Shown one piece after another: positions 25,032 through 33,761 of a stretch of 64,000 nucleotides of DNA (position 1 is its first letter; each line of letters starts with the position of its first letter). The stretch covers positions 9,079 to 73,078 of the forward strand of contig CAZDAM010000004.1 of assembly GCA_964503595.1 (NCBI GenBank), given 5' to 3'. The notes beneath the pieces were generated by a model, which saw nothing but the letters and a program-made list of their open reading frames with translations, was not told the DNA's origin and did no database searches. A program made the translations under genes and the position numbers. Source of the stretch: CAZDAM01 sp964503595. Its GTDB lineage: Bacteria; Muiribacteriota; UBA6191.

Positions 25032-26060
25032 CTAAAGGTCCTTGACCAGCCTGAAGCCCAGGTTGCCCTGAGTCTGGTAGGGCCAGACAGCGGAGCAGTG
25101 GGTGGATTTGCAGTGGCCCAGAGATTTTTCCAGGTAGGAGCAGCCACAGGCCATGCGGCGGAAGTTGTCGTCGGCCAGATCCGAGGTCCATTCCCGGACA
25201 TTGCCAATCGTGTCATAGATGCCAAAGGCATTGGGTAGGAAGGATTTTACGTCACGGGTGCCCTGATTGATGGGCTGATTGAGATAGACGGCTCCGTGAA
25301 AGCAGGACTGGGAGGCAACTTCTCCAAAGGGGTAGGCCTTGGTGCTGAAAGCGCGGGCGGCATAAATCCATTCCTTCTGGGTTGGCAGCCGATAGAGGGT
25401 GGTGCCCTCGGCTTCGTTCAGCCGTTTGATGAATTCCTGAATCTGGTACCAGGTAATGGTTTCCATGGGATGCTCGGTGCCCAGAAAGGTCGACGTATTC
25501 CCGTCTTCTGCCATAAAGCGCATCCACTGGGCCTGGGTGACTTCGGTTTTCTGAATGTAATAGGCATTGCCTTCTCCCAATGGTACCGGGACAAAGGCAA
25601 ATTCCATGTCAGTCTGAATGGTGAATTCGCGGGGAACTCCCCAGGGCCGATCATCAAACTGAAACACATATTCAATGGGGGAGGAAAAGTGTTTGCGTCC
25701 ATCATTGGTGGTGACGACGGCCATGGCCTTTATGAGGGTGGTTCGGGTGAGAAGGGTCGATGGCAGGCAGCTTGTGCTGCTCAGGGATGGATCCGTGCCA
25801 TCCAGGGTGCAGTAAAGGGTTGTTGTGGTAATCGGGACTGCGGATTCAAACTGCGGGTAGCTCAAGGTAAAGCTGATGGGCTGAGAGGCCGCGGCTCCCT
25901 GAGGTTCGGAAAACGGGGGAGGAGGGCTGAACCAGATGGGGATTTCAGGATCCTGAGTGATCGGAGGCCACTTGAAACAGGTATCGGGAAAGATGGGCAG
26001 CACGGCGTGGGAAAGGCCTGCCCTGAAGAGAAAAATGAGGAGTAGAAGTAAAGTTTTCAT
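25032..26060 (-). CDS. Secreted FGE-sulfatase-domain (SUMF1-like) protein with chitobiase-type Ig repeat
   Basis: The 342-residue product has a signal peptide (MKTLLLLLIFLFRAGLSHA). A beta-sandwich of the CHB_HEX_C type follows at about 60-135 (LYCTLDGTDPSLSS, TLIKAMAVV). An FGE-like domain spans about 145-342 (YYIQKTEVTQAQWMRF, LPTQKEWIYAAR, FGIYDTIGNVREW, LGFRLVKDL). The usual RGGSW core is replaced by ACGCSY, so true formylglycine-generating activity is doubtful. Many bacterial members bind or modify other substrates. It is the last gene of the moxR operon and overlaps the BatA-like gene by ATGA. A related TLDG repeat is found in the giant protein at the right edge. Confidence 0.82.
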   Translation of the reverse strand: MKTLLLLLIFLFRAGLSHAVLPIFPDTCFKWPPITQDPEIPIWFSPPPPFSEPQGAAASQPISFTLSYPQFESAVPITTTTLYCTLDGTDPSLSSTSCLPSTLLTRTTLIKAMAVVTTNDGRKHFSSPIEYVFQFDDRPWGVPREFTIQTDMEFAFVPVPLGEGNAYYIQKTEVTQAQWMRFMAEDGNTSTFLGTEHPMETITWYQIQEFIKRLNEAEGTTLYRLPTQKEWIYAARAFSTKAYPFGEVASQSCFHGAVYLNQPINQGTRDVKSFLPNAFGIYDTIGNVREWTSDLADDNFRRMACGCSYLEKSLGHCKSTHCSAVWPYQTQGNLGFRLVKDL

Positions 26061-27658
26061 CCGGTTCTTAAAAGCGATCTTATCAGGCGGATTTCCGCTA
26101 TGGCAAAGATCAGCAAAATCACCAGAATCAGGGTGGAAATGTCTGCTTCTGAGCCCTCAGATGAGGCTCGGGCCAGTTTTTCCAGAAGGGTTTCATCCCG
26201 TTCAAAATTTCCCAGGTCGATCTTTTCTTCCAGAACATCAACCGAGAAGCGATTGAGAAACAGACGCATCAGAAAGACGGGAAAGAAGGGATGGGCTATG
26301 CCATCAAAATCTGTGTCAACGAAGTCGAGCCCACTGAAATAGTGAGCGTCTTTTCTGATGATCAGGGGCTGTTGTCCGGCATTGAGAATGGAAGGGAGTC
26401 CGGGGGATTTGAACAGCAGGCGGCGCCTTATCTGAATCGGGCGGTTCATCAGGCCGCGATCAGCGGCATTCATCTGGGGAATCATCAGAAGGCGTGGCTC
26501 AGCGGAGAAACCGAAGCTTGTGATCGAAAAATGCCGGTTGTAAAAGTCCTGGATGGAAGCCTGAGACTGGGTAAAGACCAGAGTTGGGGTGGCCGGAGGA
26601 GGCAGAACCGGTTGGGTGAGTTCCCCCAGAATCAGCCAGTCCGGCTTGAGGTCCTGTTTCAGCCAGTCCTCTGAGCTTAAGGTGGTGATCCGGATTTCGG
26701 CCCGGCTCTGATAAAGCTTTTGCAGAGCCAGAAGGAAGCGGTTGAGGTAGTAAAGCCGGGAGGTTTTGGATGCGATATCCCGGCCATCGTGAACCAGCAC
26801 AAAATGGAGTTTTTCTCTGGGGTTCAGGGTGATGGTCTTCTGAAGGAGGGTTTTCCCGGATGGGTCAGTAACCTGAAGGGTCCAGATGGAATCCGGTGCG
26901 GGAAGCAGGAAGCGGGTTTTCAGATCAAGAGGGGTGTGAGCCTCAAATTCCACCGGCATCTGAAAGGCTGTATTGGGACCGGATTTGAGGCTGAGCTCCC
27001 CTTGTCCCGAAAAGTTGGCCAGAAAGCTCGCTTTCAGTTCGATCTGTTCATTGCCAAGGGGACTCTTGGGAGAAAACTCCAGGCGGGCGGGAACGAAAAC
27101 CGGGGTTTTGGCATCGGCGTGAGGAATGATGGAGATCCGGTTTTCGGCCAGTTTCCCGACATCTTCCTGACTAAGTCCATAGGCTCTTGAAACCAGCCAG
27201 GTTGGCTTATGGGGTGAAGTTCTCTTCAGGAGTGCATCGACCAGGCTGGTATTTCTGAAGTCCTCTTTGGTGAGAATTCTGAAACTGGCCTGAAGATGAG
27301 AGGTTTTAGGATTCTGGTTGAAGGTATTCTGAAGGATGGAGGGTTCGTCCAGGCGTGTATCCAGATAGACGATGGCCTCTTCGCGGGATGGAAAAGCTGA
27401 AGCTAGCCAGTGGGGAGCATTCTGAAGAATTGGTTTGAGAAACCAGGACGCCAGAAGAAAGGCCAGAGCCATGCGGGTTAAAAGAAGCAGGATCCTCCGT
27501 AGCTTGAGGCTTTGATGGGGCTTTTGCCCTCTTTGCATCAGAAGGGTCAAAGAGCTGAACTCAACCCTTCGGGCCTGACGCTTTCTTAAGAGATGGAGGA
27601 TCAGGGGAATCAGGGCCAGAAGGAGGGCAGGGAGATGTTCGGCAATGCGAAAACTCAT
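26057..27658 (-). CDS. BatA-like membrane protein of the MoxR/DUF58 operon
   Basis: The 533-residue protein begins with the BatA N-terminal region: a hydrophobic helix (LPALLLALIPLILHLLRKRQARRVEFSS broken by a basic turn) followed by LKLRRILLLLTRMALAFLLASW. A long periplasmic-type beta-rich part follows, and a last membrane helix (ISTLILVILLIFAIAEI) sits at the C-terminus. No clear von Willebrand MIDAS motif is visible. In Bat operons such proteins act with a MoxR ATPase and a DUF58 protein in envelope stress tolerance or assembly of partner complexes. It overlaps DUF58 upstream and the FGE-like gene downstream by ATGA. Confidence 0.78.
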   Translation of the reverse strand: MSFRIAEHLPALLLALIPLILHLLRKRQARRVEFSSLTLLMQRGQKPHQSLKLRRILLLLTRMALAFLLASWFLKPILQNAPHWLASAFPSREEAIVYLDTRLDEPSILQNTFNQNPKTSHLQASFRILTKEDFRNTSLVDALLKRTSPHKPTWLVSRAYGLSQEDVGKLAENRISIIPHADAKTPVFVPARLEFSPKSPLGNEQIELKASFLANFSGQGELSLKSGPNTAFQMPVEFEAHTPLDLKTRFLLPAPDSIWTLQVTDPSGKTLLQKTITLNPREKLHFVLVHDGRDIASKTSRLYYLNRFLLALQKLYQSRAEIRITTLSSEDWLKQDLKPDWLILGELTQPVLPPPATPTLVFTQSQASIQDFYNRHFSITSFGFSAEPRLLMIPQMNAADRGLMNRPIQIRRRLLFKSPGLPSILNAGQQPLIIRKDAHYFSGLDFVDTDFDGIAHPFFPVFLMRLFLNRFSVDVLEEKIDLGNFERDETLLEKLARASSEGSEADISTLILVILLIFAIAEIRLIRSLLRTG

Positions 27659-28548
27659 GCGACTCCGGCCCGGCGATGCAAGAATCGGGTCAGGGCCATT
27701 TCCAATGGAATCCTGGTGTTCATCAGCAGGTAATCGGCCTGATATTTGAGAATGGAAGCCCGGACTTCCCTAAGGAATCTTTCCAGATTCTTCTGATAGG
27801 TGGCTTTGGCGGCCTTGCCACTGAGTTCCACCCAGTCCTGTGTTTCCATATCCTCAAAGCGGCTGAAGTCCTGATAGGGAAACTGGAGTTCTTCAGGACT
27901 CATGACATGAAAAGCCAGGATTTCATGGCGGGCGTGGGCCAGACGGGCGGCGGCATTGAGGATTTCCTCTTCCGAGGCCAGAAAGTCTGAAATCACGATG
28001 AACATACAGCGTTTGCGGATGCGTGGCAGGAGCTCTTCCAGCATGGAATTCAGGGAGGTTTTCCCTTTTCTGGGAGGTTGATCCAGAACCTGGCAGATAT
28101 CGGCAAACCGAGTGGCCCGGCTGGAGGGAGGAATGAAATCCTGCACATTGTCGGCAAAGGTGGCAAGACCGACTCCATCACGCTGTCTTAAGAGAAGATA
28201 GGCCAAAGAGGCTGCCAGATAACGGGAATAAACAGCCTTGCTCAGGCCTTCTTTTCCCTGAAAATGCATGGAAGCTGAATCGTCCATGAGGATGACGGCA
28301 TTCAGGCTGGCATTCTCCTCGTACTGGCGGATATAGAGCTTGCCGGTACGTCCCCAGCGTTTCCAGTCGATATGACGGGGGTCATCACCGGGGAGATATT
28401 CGCGATGGTGGGAAAACTCGGCATTGTAGCCGGAGTGAAGAGAGGCATGGGCTCCACCAATGACACCTTCACAGACATAGCGGGCAGCCAGGGCGCAGCT
28501 CTGAAGGCCTGCCAGAACGGAAGGGTCCACGTAACGGGTGGGGTTCAA
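27655..28548 (-). CDS. DUF58 (von Willebrand-like) protein
   Basis: The 297-residue protein carries the DUF58 core GDDPRHIDWKRWGRTGKL at about 55-72. A VWA-like fold follows, beginning at VILMDDSASM (DxSxS of a MIDAS site). It is cytoplasmic and expected to work as a partner of the upstream MoxR ATPase. The start is the rare TTG at 28548, directly after the moxR TGA; AAGGAG lies five bases before it, and no ATG or GTG nearby fits as well. It is the second gene of the moxR operon. Confidence 0.88.
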   Translation of the reverse strand: MNPTRYVDPSVLAGLQSCALAARYVCEGVIGGAHASLHSGYNAEFSHHREYLPGDDPRHIDWKRWGRTGKLYIRQYEENASLNAVILMDDSASMHFQGKEGLSKAVYSRYLAASLAYLLLRQRDGVGLATFADNVQDFIPPSSRATRFADICQVLDQPPRKGKTSLNSMLEELLPRIRKRCMFIVISDFLASEEEILNAAARLAHARHEILAFHVMSPEELQFPYQDFSRFEDMETQDWVELSGKAAKATYQKNLERFLREVRASILKYQADYLLMNTRIPLEMALTRFLHRRAGVA

Positions 28549-29526
28549 TCAGGCTCCTTTTCTGACCGAGCGGACAATATCTTCGACAATGGTCTGGATG
28601 CTCAGGCCATCTGCCTGCCCCTGAAAATTCATGACCATGCGATGGCCCAGAACCATGGGGGCGACAAAGGCAACGTCTTCGGCAGAGGCGGCAGTGCGTC
28701 CTTCGAAGAAGGCGCGGGCACGGGCAGCCCGAACCAGAAACTGGGAAGCTCTGGGACCACAGCCCCAGCTGATGTACTGCTTGACCAGATCGGTGGCAAA
28801 GGGGCTGCTTCTTCTGGTGGCAGCGTTGATGCGTACGGCAAAGCGCACGACTTCTTCACCAATGGCCACGGTAGCGGCACAGTTCTGGGCCTCGGTGAGC
28901 TCGGCAAGACTTAAGGCCGGAGTCAGGGGTTTTTCCAGAACATTTTCCAGAGTGGCGATTTTGACCTCGTCCTCAAAATCGGGATAATCCAGATTCAGGG
29001 AGAAGGTGAAGCGATCCAGCTGGGCTTCAGGAAGAGGGTAGGTTCCTTCCTGTTCAATGGGGTTCTGGGTGGCCAGAACGAAAAAGGGCTTCTCAATTTC
29101 CCAGGTGCGGTTGCCTACCGAGACGCATTGCTCCTGCATGGCCTGGAGCAGGGCAGACTGGGTTTTGGGGGGAGTACGGTTGATTTCATCGGCCAGCAGA
29201 ATATTGCAGAAGAGAGGGCCTTTGGAAAAATGGAATTCACGTTCCCCGCTCTGGCGGTTTTCCTGAAGAAGATCCACCCCGGTAATATCTGAAGGCATGA
29301 GATCGGGAGTGAACTGGATGCGGGAGAAATTGCCCCCGACAACCTGGGCCAGACTCTGGACAATCATGGTTTTGGCCAGACCGGGAGCTCCGATCATCAG
29401 GACATGTCCGCGGGCCAGAAGGGCCAGCATCAGGGCATCCAGAATCTGGTTCTGCCCGACAATCGCCTGGCTCAAACGGCTGCGCGCCTCTTGAATCTTT
29501 TCCTGCAAAATCTCGTGTTGGCTCAT
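28549..29526 (-). CDS. moxR: MoxR-family AAA+ ATPase
   Basis: The 325-residue ATPase has Walker A GAPGLAKT, Walker B LLADEINRTPPKTQSALLQAM and the MoxR-typical FVLATQNPIEQEGTYPLPEAQ. These proteins remodel partner proteins with DUF58/VWA subunits. I chose ATG 29526 (MSQHEIL), about 20 bases after the predicted transcription start and after AAAGGCGG. An in-frame upstream ATG (MVTRLKG) overlaps the TATAAT box and cannot be used from this promoter. It is divergent from the RND adaptor gene, with 135 bases between the starts. Confidence 0.92.
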   Translation of the reverse strand: MSQHEILQEKIQEARSRLSQAIVGQNQILDALMLALLARGHVLMIGAPGLAKTMIVQSLAQVVGGNFSRIQFTPDLMPSDITGVDLLQENRQSGEREFHFSKGPLFCNILLADEINRTPPKTQSALLQAMQEQCVSVGNRTWEIEKPFFVLATQNPIEQEGTYPLPEAQLDRFTFSLNLDYPDFEDEVKIATLENVLEKPLTPALSLAELTEAQNCAATVAIGEEVVRFAVRINAATRRSSPFATDLVKQYISWGCGPRASQFLVRAARARAFFEGRTAASAEDVAFVAPMVLGHRMVMNFQGQADGLSIQTIVEDIVRSVRKGA

Positions 29527-29551
29527 GCGGCCGCCTTTCAGTCGGGTGACC

Positions 29552-29580
29552 ATTATAGGAGGGGAGGGAAGCCCTTTCAA
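29552..29580 (-). promoter_or_regulatory. moxR operon promoter
   Basis: On the minus strand TTGAAA (29580-29575), 17 bases, TATAAT (29557-29552). It is one of the best consensus promoters in the window and gives a leader of about 20 bases before ATG 29526. Confidence 0.75.
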
Positions 29581-29604
29581 GGATGCCTCAAACGGAGCAC
29601 AGCT

Positions 29605-29632
29605 TTGTCACCTGTGGGAAACAGACTACAAT
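29605..29632 (+). promoter_or_regulatory. RND pump operon promoter
   Basis: TTGTCA (29605-29610), 16 bases, TACAAT (29627-29632). The leader is about 22 bases and carries GGAG seven to eight bases before ATG 29662. The two divergent -35 boxes (moxR and this one) are only 24 bases apart, so one regulator could affect both. Confidence 0.7.
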
Positions 29633-29661
29633 GTAGCGCTTATTCTGACTCTGGAGACTTC

Positions 29662-30651
29662 ATGTTGCGTCTGGTTTTCCTGCTGACCCCTTTTCTTTCA
29701 ACTCTGATGGCCACTCCCGTGGAACTTGCCATGGCTCAAAGTACCCCGATGGTGGAACTGATTCGGGCGATTGGAACCAGTTCCCCCCTGCATGCGATAG
29801 AAATCACTCCAACCATTACGGAGAGACTGGGGGAAATCCGGTTTACGGAAGGCAGTTTTGTGGAGAAGGGAACGGTTCTGGCTGTTCTGGAATCCACAGA
29901 GGAAGAGGCTGAGCTTGAGGAAGCCAAAGCCAGCCTTCGGGAGCAGGAGCGTGAACTGAAACGGGTGGAAAGTCTGGTCCGTCAGAAAACCCTTCCCGAA
30001 GCCAATCTGGATGAGCAGGCTACCCGTCTGGAGGAAGCCCGTGCCCGGGTCAATGCCATTCTCGCCCGTATCGAGGATCGGGTTCTCAAGGCTCCGTTTG
30101 CGGGTCTTGTCGGCTTGAGGGAGGTCTCCCGAGGAGCTTTGCTGACTCCGGGAAGGCGGGTGACAACCCTGGATGATCTGAGTGTGATGCAGGTGGATTT
30201 TTCGGTTCCCGAGCGTTCCTTGAGCCAGCTGAAGCCGGGGCAGAGGGTTGAAGTGACTTCGATCGCCTATCCGGATCGGACTTTTGAAGGCAGGGTGGTC
30301 GTTGTGGATCCACGTCTGGATGCGGCGACTCGAATGGTCAGGGTCCGGGCGCATGTGAAAAATCCTGAAAATCTGCTGCGCTCGGGCATGCTCTTGAGTG
30401 TGGCCCTGTTTCTCTTTGAGGAGGATGCCCTGACAGTTCCGGAAGCCGCGGTCTTTCAGATCCAGAAACAGCATTTTGTCTGGAAGATCAGTCCGGAAAA
30501 CAAGGTTGCCAGAGTGGGTGTGTCGGTGGGCCGTCGTCGTGATGGACGGGTGGAAGTTCTCAAGGGTCTTCAGGACGGAGACAGGCTGGTGGCTTCCGGA
30601 GTTCATCGCCTGAGCGAGGGAGCCTCTGTTGAGATTGAAGTTCAGCCATGA
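29662..30651 (+). CDS. RND efflux periplasmic adaptor (HlyD/MexA family)
   Basis: The 329-residue protein has a signal peptide (to about residue 25, MAQS region) and a lipoyl-like half (GEIRFTEGSFVEKGTVLAVLES). It has a shortened coiled-coil hairpin at about 80-140 (EEAELEEAKASLREQERELK) and the returning half VLKAPFAGLVGLREVSRG. Beta-barrel and membrane-proximal parts follow. It links the inner-membrane pump encoded next to an outer-membrane channel; no TolC-like gene is in the window. The start has a normal GGAG site, unlike the leaderless genes elsewhere. It overlaps the pump gene by ATGA. Confidence 0.9.
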   Translation: MLRLVFLLTPFLSTLMATPVELAMAQSTPMVELIRAIGTSSPLHAIEITPTITERLGEIRFTEGSFVEKGTVLAVLESTEEEAELEEAKASLREQERELKRVESLVRQKTLPEANLDEQATRLEEARARVNAILARIEDRVLKAPFAGLVGLREVSRGALLTPGRRVTTLDDLSVMQVDFSVPERSLSQLKPGQRVEVTSIAYPDRTFEGRVVVVDPRLDAATRMVRVRAHVKNPENLLRSGMLLSVALFLFEEDALTVPEAAVFQIQKQHFVWKISPENKVARVGVSVGRRRDGRVEVLKGLQDGDRLVASGVHRLSEGASVEIEVQP

Positions 30652-33600
30652 TGATTTCGGATCTTTCCGTCAGGCGTCCGGTTCTGGCGGTCGTCGCCAA
30701 TATCCTCGTCGTCGTCTTTGGCTTTGTGGCTTTTCAGCTTCTGCCATTAAGGCAGTATCCCGATGTCGATGTTCCGGTGATTTCCGTGGAAACGAACTAT
30801 CCCGGAGCCTCGGCAGAAATTGTTGAAAACCGTATTACCCGGATCATTGAGGATCGGATTACCGGGATCGAGGGAATCCGCTCGATTTCTTCCGAATCCA
30901 GGGACGGGCGCTCTGCAATCACGATTGAGTTTCTGGTGGATCGGGACATTGACAAGGCCGCCTCGGATGTTCGGGATCGGGTGGCCAGAGTGCTTAAGGA
31001 TCTGCCGGTAGAGGCCGATCCTCCTGAAATTTCCAAAGCGGATTCGGATCAGCGTCCGGTACTTTGGCTGAATGTTGCATCAAGTGCTCTGGATGGCCTG
31101 GCCCTTACGGACTGGGTGGAGCGCAATCTCGTCGATCGCTTTTCCGTGATAGACGGGGTAGCCAGGGTCCGGGTTTCCGGAGCCAAGGTCTATGCCATGC
31201 GGATCTGGCTTGACACCGACGCACTGGCAGCCCGTCAGATGACGGTTGCGGATGTGGAAAGAGCCCTGAGAGCCCAGAATGTGGAGCTTCCCGGCGGGAG
31301 GATTGAAAGCCGGGACATGCAGTTTGTCGTCCGTCTTCTCAAGAATTTTGAAACCGAGCAAGAATTCGGGGCCATGATCATCGGCCGCCAGCCGGATGGA
31401 AGTCTGGTCAGGATCCGCGATATCGCCCGTGTGGAACTCGGAGCCAAGGAAGAACGCACGGAATATCGGGGCAATACGGTATCCATGGTGGGCATGGGAA
31501 TTGTCCGTCAGTCCAAGTCCAATACTCTGGATGTGGCAAGGGCCGTAAAAGAGGAAGCCGAAAAGGTTCGCAAGGCCCTGCCGGATTACATCACCCTGCA
31601 TGATTCCTATGACTCCTCACTTTTCATTGAGGATTCCATCCGCGAAGTCTATGAAACCCTGGGGACGGCGATTCTTCTGGTTGTTGCGGTTCTATGGCTG
31701 TTTCTGGGCTCTCCCCGGGCAGCGACGGTCCCGGCAGCGACAGTTCCGGTCTCTTTGATCGGAGCCTACCTGATTCTTTATGCCCTCGGTTTTTCGATCA
31801 ACCTTCTGACCCTTTTGGCTCTGGTTCTGGCCATTGGTCTGGTGGTGGATGATTCGATCGTCGTACTTGAGAACATTCACCGCAGAATCGAAGAGGGAGA
31901 ACCTCCATTGCTGGCGGCCTTTCGGGGTGCCCGTCAGGTGGGTTTTGCCGTGATTGCCACGACAGCCGTGCTGGTGGCTGTGTTTTTGCCCATTACCTTT
32001 CTCTCCGGCAATGCTGGCCGGCTTTTTACGGAGTTTGCCTGGGCCATGGCGGCTGCCGTCATGTTCTCCTCATTCACGGCTTTGACCCTGTCCCCGGTTT
32101 TGTGTGCCTGGCTGATCCGTCCCCATCACCCGGAAAAGAAACCATCCCTGCTTCAACGCATGATTGAAGCTCCTCAGGAATGGCTGAACCGGGTCTATGC
32201 CAGAACCCTGCATCCGTTTCTAAGGGCCTCCTGGCTGATGGTCCCTTTCATGGTTCTGGTTCTGTTCGGAATCCAGTCGTTTCTCAACCGTTTACCGGAA
32301 GAGTTTGCCCCAGCCCAGGACAGCGGCGTGATTTTCATGCGGATTCTGGCTCCTGAGGGGTCTTCCTTTGCCTATGTTCAGAAACATCTGCGCCAGATTG
32401 AGGAAATTCTGATGCCCTATGTTGAGAACAAGGAGGTCAAACGCCTTCTGGTGAGGGCCCCAGGTGGTTTTGATGTGACTCTGGCGGCCAATGATGGCCG
32501 GGGCATTCTGGTGATGGAGCCCTGGTTTCATCGCAGTCGTTCCAGTTTTGAAATTCTTGCCGAGATCCGGCAGAAAATGAAGGCCATTCCGGGAGTGCAG
32601 GTTTTTGCCAACATCCCGCAGCGCTTAAGTGGGGGCAGTGGAGATCCGGTTGAATTTGTACTGGGCGGACCCAGCTACCGTCTTCTGGGTGAGTGGCAGC
32701 AGATCCTTCTGAAGAAGGCGGAAGAATTCGGCGGCTTTGTGGATCTGGATACGGATTTCAAGGAGACCCGTCCTCAGATGCTGGTCAGGATTCTGACAGA
32801 AAGAGCAGGAATTCTGGGAGTTTCCGTGGAAACGATTGGCCGGACTCTGGAAACCGTTCTGGGTTCCCGCCGGGTGACAACCTTCACCGATGGAGGCGAG
32901 GAATATGACGTTGTCCTGGAGGGCCGTAAGGGTGGTTTTCACAATCTTGAGGATGTGATGAATCTGCGGGTTCGATCGGATTCCACCGGAGAACTGGTTC
33001 CGCTTGCGGACCTGATTGAAGTTGCTGAACAGTCCGGAGCCCCTGTCCTTCGCAGATTCAACCGGGTCCGGGCGGTGACCCTGACGGCGGGACTGAAGCC
33101 CGGTTATTCCTTGAGCGAGGCTCTCACATTTCTGGAAAAAGTGACCAGGGAAGAACTGCCCGATGCGGCGGTTGTGGATTACAAGGGTGAGTCCCGCGAG
33201 TTCATGGATTCCAAAAGTGCCGGAAACTGGGTTTTCGTACTGGCCCTTCTGATTGTCTATCTGGTTCTGGCCGCCCAGTTTGAGTCGTTTCTGACTCCGC
33301 TTGTGATTCTTCTGGCTGTTCCTCTGGCGGTGTTTGGAGCCTTTGGCGGGCTTCTGATTCATGCTCAGACCCTGAACATGTTTTCCTGGATTGGCATGAT
33401 CATGCTCATCGGACTTGCGGCCAAAAACGGGATTCTGATTGTTGAGTTTTCCAATCAGCTCAGAGATGAGGGAATTCCCTTTGAAGAAGCGATTGAGAGG
33501 GCAGCTCAATCCAGGTTCAGGCCCATTCTGATGACAGCCATTACCACGATGGCCGGAGCAATTCCCCTGATTCTTGCTACCAACGCAGGTTCCGAGCTTC

Positions 33601-33761
33601 GGGTTGTGATTGGGGTCGTGGTGCTTTACGGGGTTGGTGCGGCCACTTTCTTTACCCTGTACGTCATTCCCATGGCCTATCGCCTGCTGGCCAGAAGAGC
33701 CTCGACTCCACGGCAGAATGAAAACCGCCTGGAAGAGCTCATCAAATCGCTTGGTGAGTGA
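30648..33761 (+). CDS. RND multidrug efflux permease (AcrB/MexB type)
   Basis: The 1037-residue protein shows the HAE1 layout: one membrane helix (RPVLAVVANILVVVFG), a large periplasmic loop, a block of six helices, a second loop and the last six helices. The proton relay residues are present: the Asp pair in AIGLVVDDSIVVLENI and the Lys in GLAAKNGILIVEFS. It pumps drugs or other small molecules from the periplasm or inner membrane using the proton gradient, as a trimer with the adaptor encoded upstream. Its end overlaps the convergent CCA-type gene by 20 bases. Substrates cannot be predicted. Confidence 0.93.
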   Translation: MMISDLSVRRPVLAVVANILVVVFGFVAFQLLPLRQYPDVDVPVISVETNYPGASAEIVENRITRIIEDRITGIEGIRSISSESRDGRSAITIEFLVDRDIDKAASDVRDRVARVLKDLPVEADPPEISKADSDQRPVLWLNVASSALDGLALTDWVERNLVDRFSVIDGVARVRVSGAKVYAMRIWLDTDALAARQMTVADVERALRAQNVELPGGRIESRDMQFVVRLLKNFETEQEFGAMIIGRQPDGSLVRIRDIARVELGAKEERTEYRGNTVSMVGMGIVRQSKSNTLDVARAVKEEAEKVRKALPDYITLHDSYDSSLFIEDSIREVYETLGTAILLVVAVLWLFLGSPRAATVPAATVPVSLIGAYLILYALGFSINLLTLLALVLAIGLVVDDSIVVLENIHRRIEEGEPPLLAAFRGARQVGFAVIATTAVLVAVFLPITFLSGNAGRLFTEFAWAMAAAVMFSSFTALTLSPVLCAWLIRPHHPEKKPSLLQRMIEAPQEWLNRVYARTLHPFLRASWLMVPFMVLVLFGIQSFLNRLPEEFAPAQDSGVIFMRILAPEGSSFAYVQKHLRQIEEILMPYVENKEVKRLLVRAPGGFDVTLAANDGRGILVMEPWFHRSRSSFEILAEIRQKMKAIPGVQVFANIPQRLSGGSGDPVEFVLGGPSYRLLGEWQQILLKKAEEFGGFVDLDTDFKETRPQMLVRILTERAGILGVSVETIGRTLETVLGSRRVTTFTDGGEEYDVVLEGRKGGFHNLEDVMNLRVRSDSTGELVPLADLIEVAEQSGAPVLRRFNRVRAVTLTAGLKPGYSLSEALTFLEKVTREELPDAAVVDYKGESREFMDSKSAGNWVFVLALLIVYLVLAAQFESFLTPLVILLAVPLAVFGAFGGLLIHAQTLNMFSWIGMIMLIGLAAKNGILIVEFSNQLRDEGIPFEEAIERAAQSRFRPILMTAITTMAGAIPLILATNAGSELRVVIGVVVLYGVGAATFFTLYVIPMAYRLLARRASTPRQNENRLEELIKSLGE

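Noticed and set aside
29527..29580. Longer moxR starts (MKGLPSP or MVTRLKG)
   Set aside because: Both lie upstream of or within the TATAAT box of a near-consensus promoter; ATG 29526 fits better.
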